From the NCBI GenBank assembly GCA_002457715.1, contig NTKN01000004.1:1-41653 (forward strand): a stretch of DNA of 41,653 nucleotides, given 5' to 3'. This stretch comes from Cryomorphaceae bacterium MED-G14 (lineage in GTDB: Bacteria; Bacteroidota; Bacteroidia; Flavobacteriales; Flavobacteriaceae). A model generated the notes under the pieces. The model did no database searches. It was not told where the DNA came from and saw only the letters and a program-made list of their open reading frames with translations. This document shows positions 35,762-41,653 of the stretch, one piece after another; position 1 is the stretch's first letter; every line of letters starts with the position of its first letter. Made by a program: the position numbers and the translations under genes.

Positions 35762-36708
35762 TGAGTAAAGTGTTACTAAACTCCAACTTTAATTTTAAAA
35801 AACAAGTATCTAAATACATAGGAAAAGTTAGAGATGTTTATGAAATAAAGGATGATTTATTAGTAATGATTGTTTCAGATAGAATTTCTGCATTTGATGT
35901 TGTTATGCCAAAAGGAATAACTTATAAAGGTCAAGTTTTAAATCAAATTGCAAACGAAATGTTAAATGAAACTAATGATATAATTGATAATTGGTTGATT
36001 GATTCTCCTGATCCCAATGTTTCTATTGGAAAAAAATGTATTCCAATAAAAATTGAAATGGTTGTAAGAGGTTATTTATCAGGACATTCCTATAGGATTT
36101 ACAATAGTGGCCAAAGGAATTTATGTGGTAATATTCTTCCTGAAAACATGAATGAAAATGACAAATTTAAATCACCTATTATAACACCTGCAACTAAAGC
36201 TGAAAAGGGATTGCATGATGAAGATATCTCTCCGAAATCAATAATTGAGCAAAATATAATTAACAAAGATGATTATGAATATCTACATGAAAAAAGTTTA
36301 GAGTTATTCAAAAGAGGAACTGAATTAGCCTCTAATAATGGTTTGATTTTAGTTGATACTAAATACGAATTTGGTTATGATTCAAATGGTGTAATTACTT
36401 TAATTGATGAAATTCATACTCCAGACTCTTCAAGATATTTTTATAAAGATTCATATGAGGATTTGCAAATTAAAGGAGAAAAACAAAAGCAATTATCAAA
36501 AGAATTTTTCAGAGAATGGTTAATGCAAAATAGTTTTCATGGAAAAAACAATCAGATAATTCCTGAAATGACTGACGATGTTGTTGAAATGGTGAGTGGA
36601 AGGTATATTGAGTTATACGAAAAATTGATTGGAAAAAAGTTTTCAATAAACAGTAGTGATAATATTTTTGAAAGAATTAATAAAAATTTAAAAGAATTTA
36701 TTGTTTAA
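35761..36708 (+). CDS. purC: SAICAR synthetase
   Basis: PurC ligates aspartate to carboxyaminoimidazole ribotide in purine synthesis. The 315-residue protein is the long form found in Bacteroidota and eukaryotes. It has GKVRDVYEI near 21-29, MIVSDRISAFDVVMPKGI, the VVRGYLSGHSYRIYN block, and LVDTKYEFG and IDEIHTPDSSRYF for ATP and metal binding. It is cotranscribed with phoH, and its 3' end overlaps convergent miaA by 21 bases. Confidence 0.96.
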   Translation: MSKVLLNSNFNFKKQVSKYIGKVRDVYEIKDDLLVMIVSDRISAFDVVMPKGITYKGQVLNQIANEMLNETNDIIDNWLIDSPDPNVSIGKKCIPIKIEMVVRGYLSGHSYRIYNSGQRNLCGNILPENMNENDKFKSPIITPATKAEKGLHDEDISPKSIIEQNIINKDDYEYLHEKSLELFKRGTELASNNGLILVDTKYEFGYDSNGVITLIDEIHTPDSSRYFYKDSYEDLQIKGEKQKQLSKEFFREWLMQNSFHGKNNQIIPEMTDDVVEMVSGRYIELYEKLIGKKFSINSSDNIFERINKNLKEFIV

Positions 36709-37596
36709 ATTTTTTAGTATTTCATCTAATTTATAATCAGTGTCTATCCATTGGTGTTGTTCAATTGAATTTTTTAACCATGTAATTTGTTTTTTTGCAA
36801 ATCTTCTTGTGTTTTTTTTAATTTCATTAATTGCAAAATCTTTTGAATACTGATTGCTGAAATAATTAAACAATTCTTTATATCCAACAGTATTTAATGC
36901 ATTGTTGTTTTTATATTTATAGAGCTCTTTGGCTTCGTCTATTAATCCTAAATCAATCATTAACTCAACCCTTTTATTGATTTTTTCATATAGCTTGTTT
37001 CTTTCTGTATTTAAAGCTACAGAGTAGTGGTTAAATATTTTATCTTTATTATTTGTTAAATATGACGTGTATGGCTTTTTAGTAAACTCAATTATCTCTA
37101 ATGCTCTAATTAATCTTCTTGGGTTATTTAAATCAACTTTTTTATAGTATTCAGGATCTTTTATGCTAAGAATTGATTGTAAATACTTTATGCCATTAAT
37201 TTTGAGGTTATTATTTAAGTTATCCCTTATTTCATCTGGAATCTTTGGGATTTCATCTATACCGTAAATGATTGATTTAAGAAACATATAAGAACCTCCA
37301 ACTAATATAATGTTATCGTAAACCGTGAATAGTTTATTAATTAACTTATTGGCTTCTAATGAAAAATCATATACTGTGAATGGTTCTAGAATTGATTTAT
37401 TTTGAATAAAATGATGCTTCACTTCATTTAATTCAATTTCTGAAGGAACTGCGGTTCCTATAGACATTTCTTTGTAGAACTGCCTAGAATCAAACGAAAT
37501 TATTTCTGTTTTTAGTGATTTTGCTAATTTAATTGCAAGTTTTGTTTTGCCAATTGCAGTTGGTCCTGAAACACTAATCAATTTTTTATTAATCAT
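36688..37596 (-). CDS. miaA: tRNA dimethylallyltransferase
   Basis: MiaA adds the isopentenyl group to A37 of tRNAs reading U-initial codons. With the start at ATG 37596 the protein is 302 residues, has SGPTAIGKT at 10-18, then FDSRQFYKEM and a VGGSYMF block that binds the tRNA base. I prefer this ATG to the one 13 codons upstream, because it places the P-loop ten residues from the N-terminus as usual and gives an 8-base overlap with the exonuclease stop rather than a 47-base one. It is the last gene of the Gfo-yggS-exonuclease-miaA unit. Confidence 0.94.
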   Translation of the reverse strand: MINKKLISVSGPTAIGKTKLAIKLAKSLKTEIISFDSRQFYKEMSIGTAVPSEIELNEVKHHFIQNKSILEPFTVYDFSLEANKLINKLFTVYDNIILVGGSYMFLKSIIYGIDEIPKIPDEIRDNLNNNLKINGIKYLQSILSIKDPEYYKKVDLNNPRRLIRALEIIEFTKKPYTSYLTNNKDKIFNHYSVALNTERNKLYEKINKRVELMIDLGLIDEAKELYKYKNNNALNTVGYKELFNYFSNQYSKDFAINEIKKNTRRFAKKQITWLKNSIEQHQWIDTDYKLDEILKNLNNKFF

Positions 37597-38077
37597 TACA
37601 TAATTTAAGTAATTCAAGTGTTGCTTTTGCATCATCCATAGCCCTATGATGTTTTAATAATTTTATATCAAACTCTTTACTTAGAGATTTTAACTTATAT
37701 GAGGATAAATCTGGATAAAATTCTCTCATTAATTCAAGAGTACATAAAAATTTATTCTTCAAAATGAAATTATTTTTTTTTAGTTCATTTTTTAAAACTC
37801 TATAATCATACTTAACATCATGTCCAACAATAGTTGAATTCTTTAAAAAATTATAAATATCAGCACTGTAATAATTAAAACCTTTTGATTTTTTTAATTC
37901 ATTATTTTTTATTCCAGTTAACTTTTCAATGAAAGGATCAATTTTTACAAATGGATTTATTAATGTGTCAAAAGTATCAATCACCTTTGATCCATCATAT
38001 TTAATCATTCCAATTTCAATAATTTTTTCTTTATTATATACCCCACCAGTTGTTTCTAAATCTATTATCACAAACAT
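37589..38077 (-). CDS. DnaQ-like 3'-5' exonuclease
   Basis: The 162-residue protein is a single DEDDh exonuclease domain: DLETTG near 6-11 (D6, E8), HDVKYDYRVL for the second Asp, and HHRAMDDAKATLELL with the catalytic His and last Asp. It is epsilon-like and could proofread DNA or trim RNA. Many Flavobacteriia have a longer version with a UvrC-like (GIY-YIG) domain; here only the exonuclease domain remains. It overlaps yggS by one base. Confidence 0.87.
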   Translation of the reverse strand: MFVIIDLETTGGVYNKEKIIEIGMIKYDGSKVIDTFDTLINPFVKIDPFIEKLTGIKNNELKKSKGFNYYSADIYNFLKNSTIVGHDVKYDYRVLKNELKKNNFILKNKFLCTLELMREFYPDLSSYKLKSLSKEFDIKLLKHHRAMDDAKATLELLKLCND

Positions 38078-38709
38078 TAGTTTCTAAAACCAAAAATTAA
38101 ACTTCCAATTCTTATCATATTTGAATTATATTTTATGGCAAGCTTGTAATCATTACTCATTCCAAGTGACAAGTACTTTAGATCATATATCTTACTTGTC
38201 TTATTAAAATAATTAGATATTTTTCTAAACTCTTCTTCATTTTTTGATTGGTCAATAGATCCCATGCCCATAAATCCAAGAACTTTAACAAACTTATATT
38301 CTAAAAACTTATCACTAGAAATAATCTTTTCTAATTCAGAAAAATCAAATCCTGTTTTTAGTGGGTCATTTGATATTTTAATTTGCAGTAAAACATTTAT
38401 AATTCTATTATTTTTATCCCCTTCTTTATTTATTTGACTTAAAAGTTTTTCAGAATCAACAGAATGTATTAAATGTATAAATGGAGCTATATATTTAACT
38501 TTATTTCTTTGAAGTTTGCCAATTAAATGCCAATTAATATCATCTGGTAGTTCTTCATGTTTTTTAATTAGTTCCTGTACTTTGTTTTCACCAAAATCTT
38601 TATGACCTAAATCATATATTTGTTTTATTTTTTCAACGGGTTTAGTTTTTGAGACAGCTATAATATTAACATTCTGCGGAATACTTTTTTTAAATCTAAT
38701 AAAGTCCAT
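38077..38709 (-). CDS. yggS: YggS/PLPBP pyridoxal phosphate homeostasis protein
   Basis: The 210-residue alanine-racemase-like barrel carries the PLP lysine in AVSKTKP (K21), then GENKVQEL and WHLIGKLQRNK, and a C-terminal SLGMSNDYKLAIKYNSNMIRIGSLIFG, which together are diagnostic. YggS has no known catalytic activity; it buffers PLP and affects amino acid and keto acid pools. It follows the oxidoreductase after two bases. Confidence 0.95.
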   Translation of the reverse strand: MDFIRFKKSIPQNVNIIAVSKTKPVEKIKQIYDLGHKDFGENKVQELIKKHEELPDDINWHLIGKLQRNKVKYIAPFIHLIHSVDSEKLLSQINKEGDKNNRIINVLLQIKISNDPLKTGFDFSELEKIISSDKFLEYKFVKVLGFMGMGSIDQSKNEEEFRKISNYFNKTSKIYDLKYLSLGMSNDYKLAIKYNSNMIRIGSLIFGFRN

Positions 38710-38711
38710 TT

Positions 38712-39668
38712 CTAATTTTCAATAATTTTTAATATTTTGATAGCTAACTCAAGAGCATTTCTTCCCCTTTCAAATGAAACTATTGGATCTTCTTTATTAA
38801 TAATAGAATAATAAAAATTTTTATGTTCTTCCTCAATTGAATTAATTTTTTCATTCTTGACATTTTCAATTTGAATTTCCTTTTCCACACCTTCAGAATC
38901 ATGAATAGTCATTGCATATTTATTCTTTCCATCAAAGTTTTTGATTTTAATTATTTCACTAGATCCACTGTCAAAATCTAATGAAATATATGAGTCAGTT
39001 TGAAAAACTCTCATTTTTCTCATTTTTTTAAGTGACAATCTACTTGAGGTTAGGTTAGCTACGCAACCATTTTCAAATTCAATTCTAGCATTTGCTATAT
39101 CAGGTGAACTACTAATTATTTTTGTTCCATTAGCACTTATGTTGGTGATTTTAGAATCAACCAATGATAAAACAATATCAATATCATGTATCATTAAGTC
39201 CAATACTACTGAAACATCAGTTCCCCTTGAGGGATATGATGATAACCTGTGAGATTCAATAAACATTGGATTTAAAGCATTTTTAATATTAAGAAAAGCT
39301 GAATTGAATCTTTCAACATGTCCAACTTGACCTATGAGTTTATTGCTTTTTTTAATTTCAATAAGTTTATTAGCCTGTTCAATTGATGAGCTAATTGGCT
39401 TCTCTATAAATACATGTTTTTTATTGTTTAAAAACTTTACTGCTGTTTCATAATGAGAAGATGTTGGAGTTGATATTATAACAGCATCAACTAAGGAACT
39501 AATCTTATTAATTTCAAAAAAATTAATATTGTATTTATCAATTATTTCTTTGACTCTTGATTTATTGGGGTCAAAAAAACCAATAAGATTAAAAAGTTTT
39601 GAACTTTTTAAAAGTTTTATATGAAATTCTCCAAGGTGACCAGCACCAATTACTGCAATGTTTAACAT
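38712..39668 (-). CDS. Gfo/Idh/MocA family oxidoreductase
   Basis: A 318-residue NAD(P)-dependent dehydrogenase with an N-terminal Rossmann domain (VIGAGHLGEFH near 6-16), the family Lys-Pro of EKPIS, and a C-terminal Gfo/Idh/MocA alpha/beta domain. DLMIHDIDIVLSL supplies the usual His/Asp region. The substrate is unknown (sugar or sugar-nucleotide derivatives are typical). The exact TAnnTTTG element seven bases before its ATG (39676-39683) makes it the first gene of the four-gene unit ending in miaA. Confidence 0.88.
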   Translation of the reverse strand: MLNIAVIGAGHLGEFHIKLLKSSKLFNLIGFFDPNKSRVKEIIDKYNINFFEINKISSLVDAVIISTPTSSHYETAVKFLNNKKHVFIEKPISSSIEQANKLIEIKKSNKLIGQVGHVERFNSAFLNIKNALNPMFIESHRLSSYPSRGTDVSVVLDLMIHDIDIVLSLVDSKITNISANGTKIISSSPDIANARIEFENGCVANLTSSRLSLKKMRKMRVFQTDSYISLDFDSGSSEIIKIKNFDGKNKYAMTIHDSEGVEKEIQIENVKNEKINSIEEEHKNFYYSIINKEDPIVSFERGRNALELAIKILKIIEN

Positions 39669-39675
39669 TTGCTCA

Positions 39676-39683
39676 CAAATTTA
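39676..39683 (-). promoter_or_regulatory. -7 promoter element of the Gfo/Idh/MocA-yggS-exonuclease-miaA unit
   Basis: On the minus strand this is TAAATTTG, an exact TAnnTTTG, seven bases before the ATG. The spacing is identical to that before lpd and before the tRNA-Ser 5' end. Confidence 0.5.
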
Positions 39684-39716
39684 CAATTATATATAATTAA
39701 TTGATATTTTTATTTA

Positions 39717-40358
39717 ATGTATGATTCTCCCAAACTCATAGGTTTGAGAAACGAATTAATAAAAAATCTTCTCAAAAAGGGCATAAAAAATAAAGACATT
39801 CTTAAAGCATTCTTTAAAGTTCCAAGACATCTTTTTATTCATAAAGATTTTGAATCATATGCTTATAAAGATGAGGCATTTCCAATTGAAGATAATCAAA
39901 CAATTTCACAACCATTTACTGTTGCATTTCAAACTCAACTTCTTGATGTTTGTAAAGGTGAAAAAGTCTTGGAAATCGGTACTGGATCTGGATTTCAAAC
40001 CGCAGTTTTAGTTTTTTTAGGAGCAGAAGTGTATACCATTGAAAGAATACATAGTTTATATAAAAAATCAAAAAAAATACTAGATCAAATTAATCTTATG
40101 CCAAAAAAAAATATTTGGGATGATGGACACAAGGGCTTTGAAAGTTTTTCCCCTTTTGACAAGATTATAATTACTGCTGCTTGTGAAAAACCCCCAAATA
40201 ATTTATTAAAACAACTAAAAATAAATGGAAAAATGGTTGTTCCTATTGGAAAAAATGTTCAAAAAATGACACTTTTTACAAGAGTTTCTGAAAACAAATT
40301 TGAGAAAAGAACTTTTGGTGATTATCGTTTTGTTCCAATGTTAAGAAATAAAAACTAG
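39717..40358 (+). CDS. pcm: Protein-L-isoaspartate O-methyltransferase
   Basis: Pcm methylates isoaspartyl residues in aged proteins so they can be repaired, using SAM. The 213-residue protein has TISQPFTVAFQ at 62-72 (substrate loop SQP), SAM motif I VLEIGTGSGFQTAVL at 84-98, and IIITAACEKPP for the post-motif region. TATTTTTA ends four bases before the ATG. The stop is nested with the smpB stop in CTAG. Confidence 0.95.
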   Translation: MYDSPKLIGLRNELIKNLLKKGIKNKDILKAFFKVPRHLFIHKDFESYAYKDEAFPIEDNQTISQPFTVAFQTQLLDVCKGEKVLEIGTGSGFQTAVLVFLGAEVYTIERIHSLYKKSKKILDQINLMPKKNIWDDGHKGFESFSPFDKIIITAACEKPPNNLLKQLKINGKMVVPIGKNVQKMTLFTRVSENKFEKRTFGDYRFVPMLRNKN

Positions 40359-40804
40359 TTAGATTTTTTAATTCTATCAATTTTAACTTTATTTTCTCTT
40401 TTTTTAATTACTTCTCTCTTATCATAGTTCTTTTTACCTTTTGCCGTAGATATTTCTAATTTGGCAAGTCCCTTGTCATTTATAAATAATTTTGTTGCTA
40501 CAATTGTTATTCCAACATCATTCAACTCTTTTTTTATCTTGTTCAACTCATTTTTATTTAATAGTAGCTTTATTTTATTTCTTTCTTTATCAAACGAACT
40601 AGAATTTAAATAACTCTCAATTATTATATTATTAACATACAATTCATTATTAAAAAAAGTACAAAAAGCCCTATCAATATTTGCTTTTTTTTGTCTAATT
40701 GATTTAATCTCAGGTCCGTTCAATACGAGACCAGCAATATATTTTTTTAATAAAAAATACTTGAACTTGGCTTTTTTATTTACTATGTTAATTTTCTCTT
40801 GCAC
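40355..40804 (-). CDS. smpB: SsrA-binding protein SmpB
   Basis: SmpB carries tmRNA to stalled ribosomes for trans-translation. The 149-residue protein has the oligonucleotide-binding barrel with NKKAKFKYFLLKKYIAGLVL, the conserved GPEIKSIRQKKANID, and a basic C-terminal tail GKKNYDKREVIKKRE that enters the mRNA channel. The start codon is GTG; the exact TAnnTTTG element TAACTTTG ends four bases before it. The tmRNA gene ssrA is not in the window. Confidence 0.95.
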   Translation of the reverse strand: MQEKINIVNKKAKFKYFLLKKYIAGLVLNGPEIKSIRQKKANIDRAFCTFFNNELYVNNIIIESYLNSSSFDKERNKIKLLLNKNELNKIKKELNDVGITIVATKLFINDKGLAKLEISTAKGKKNYDKREVIKKRENKVKIDRIKKSN

Positions 40805-40808
40805 TAAG

Positions 40809-40816
40809 CAAAGTTA
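40809..40816 (-). promoter_or_regulatory. -7 promoter element of smpB
   Basis: On the minus strand this is TAACTTTG, an exact match to TAnnTTTG, four bases before the GTG start of smpB, within the 43-base divergent gap with glyA. Confidence 0.45.
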
Positions 40817-40847
40817 ATAAGTATCTTGCATAATCAAATAATCCCAT

Positions 40848-41653
40848 ATGAAATCCGAAAAAATTATCTTTGATTTAATCACAAAAGAAGAAGAAAGACA
40901 GATTAACGGTATTGAGTTAATTGCTTCAGAAAATTTTGTTAGTGAAAATGTTTTAAATGCAGCTGGATCTGTTTTAACTAATAAATATGCTGAGGGATAT
41001 CCGGGAAAAAGATATTATGGCGGTTGCGAAGTTGTAGACGAAGTAGAATCAATAGCAATTGATAGAGCTAAACAATTGTTTGGTGCCGAATATGCCAATG
41101 TTCAACCTCACTCAGGAAGTCAAGCTAATGCATCAGTGTTTCATGCTTTTTTGAAACCGGGAGATAAATTACTTGGTTTTGATCTTTCTCACGGTGGTCA
41201 TTTAACTCACGGCTCTAGTGTTAATTTTTCTGGGAAAATATATAATACTTCATTCTATGGTGTTGAAAAAGATTCAGGGACACTAGATTATGAAAATATT
41301 CTTCGAATTGCACATAAAGAAAAACCTCAGATGATTATAGCTGGAGCATCAGCATATTCAAGAGATATTGATTTTAGTAAATTCAGAGATATAGCTGATG
41401 AAGTTAATGCTTTTCTTCTGGCAGATATTTCACATCCTGCAGGTTTAATTGCAAAAGGATTATTAAATGATCCAATCCCTCACTGTCATGTAGTTACAAC
41501 AACAACACACAAAACCTTAAGAGGTGCAAGGGGAGGTTTAATTCTAATGGGTAAAGATTTTGAAAATCCATTTAACTTAAAGTATAAAAGTGGAAAATTA
41601 AAACCTATGTCTAATCAAATTGATATGGGTGTTTTTCCAGGAAATCAAGGTGG
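40848..41653 (+). CDS. glyA: Serine hydroxymethyltransferase, 5' part (cut by the window edge)
   Basis: About 268 codons of glyA are present and open to the right edge. The protein starts [17 protein letters not shown] and contains [26 protein letters not shown], the PHSGSQAN block, [12 protein letters not shown], and the PLP lysine in [14 protein letters not shown], followed by FPGNQGG at the edge. All are diagnostic of SHMT, which makes glycine and methylene-tetrahydrofolate from serine. It is divergent from smpB over 43 bases and no clear TAnnTTTG element precedes it. Confidence 0.97.
   Translation, partial: MKSEKIIFDLITKEEERQINGIELIASENFVSENVLNAAGSVLTNKYAEGYPGKRYYGGCEVVDEVESIAIDRAKQLFGAEYANVQPHSGSQANASVFHAFLKPGDKLLGFDLSHGGHLTHGSSVNFSGKIYNTSFYGVEKDSGTLDYENILRIAHKEKPQMIIAGASAYSRDIDFSKFRDIADEVNAFLLADISHPAGLIAKGLLNDPIPHCHVVTTTTHKTLRGARGGLILMGKDFENPFNLKYKSGKLKPMSNQIDMGVFPGNQG

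Noticed and set aside
37597-37635. ATG upstream of miaA that would add 13 residues
   Set aside because: It lies deep inside the exonuclease gene and pushes the P-loop away from the N-terminus; the ATG at 37596 fits the family.
1-41653. Mobile elements, prophage, CRISPR arrays, defence or secretion systems
   Set aside because: I looked for transposase motifs, spaced repeats, att-like direct repeats around the tRNA-Ser and toxin-antitoxin-sized gene pairs, and found none; all genes have housekeeping or metabolic assignments.

Overview
This is one contiguous, very AT-rich (visibly about 70 to 75 percent A+T), densely packed chromosomal segment. It holds 37 protein genes (one cut by the right edge) and one tRNA. 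Gene content points to a small-genome Flavobacteriales/Bacteroidota bacterium, probably marine. The lineage markers are a SOTCase-type arginine operon with an acyltransferase at its head, RibBA with a degenerate RibA half, the FtsK / LptF-like permease / RibBA and SAM-adenosyltransferase / PhoH / PurC neighbourhoods, TAnnTTTG promoter elements, and no Shine-Dalgarno sequences at starts. I see no phage, insertion sequence, CRISPR array or plasmid gene, and no gene-free stretch longer than about 175 bases.

Layout. 1-123: tRNA-Ser(UGA) and its terminator, minus strand. 196-963: TauE/SafE permease (+). 960-7223 (-): nhaC, ftsK, lptF/G-like permease, ribBA. 7337-8740 (+): lpd. 8737-17718 (-): a nine-gene operon of N-acyltransferase, argG, argC, proC, argF', argB, argE-like deacylase, argH and a lipoprotein sulfatase. 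17892-22366 (+): pabB, tilS, dsbD. 22341-24481 (-): aldehyde dehydrogenase and nitroreductase. 24579-32776 (+): ilvD, ilvB, ilvN, ilvC, ilvA, gapN. 32773-34750 (-): SAM adenosyltransferase-family protein and dnaN. 34817-36708 (+): phoH, purC. 36688-39668 (-): Gfo/Idh/MocA oxidoreductase, yggS, exonuclease, miaA. 39717-40358 (+): pcm. 40355-40804 (-): smpB. 40848 to the edge (+): glyA.

Two biosynthetic operons dominate. The arginine operon appears to run through acylated intermediates up to acylcitrulline, with Ser90 of the transcarbamylase predicting N-succinylornithine as substrate; no argD lies in the cluster. The ilv operon covers threonine to 2-ketobutyrate and on to valine and the isoleucine keto-acid precursor, and ends in a gene for an NADPH-producing glyceraldehyde-3-phosphate dehydrogenase, which fits the NADPH need of IlvC.

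I found no clearly new multi-gene system. The most interesting signals are regulatory and architectural: a terminator-like hairpin in the ilvD leader whose 5' arm can instead pair with the ilvD start region; TAnnTTTG elements placed 4 to 7 bases before several start codons and before the tRNA 5' end, suggesting leaderless transcripts; a GC-richer island and an inverted repeat in the arg/pabB divergent region; and all six convergent gene pairs overlapping, four of them by a shared 4-base stop.
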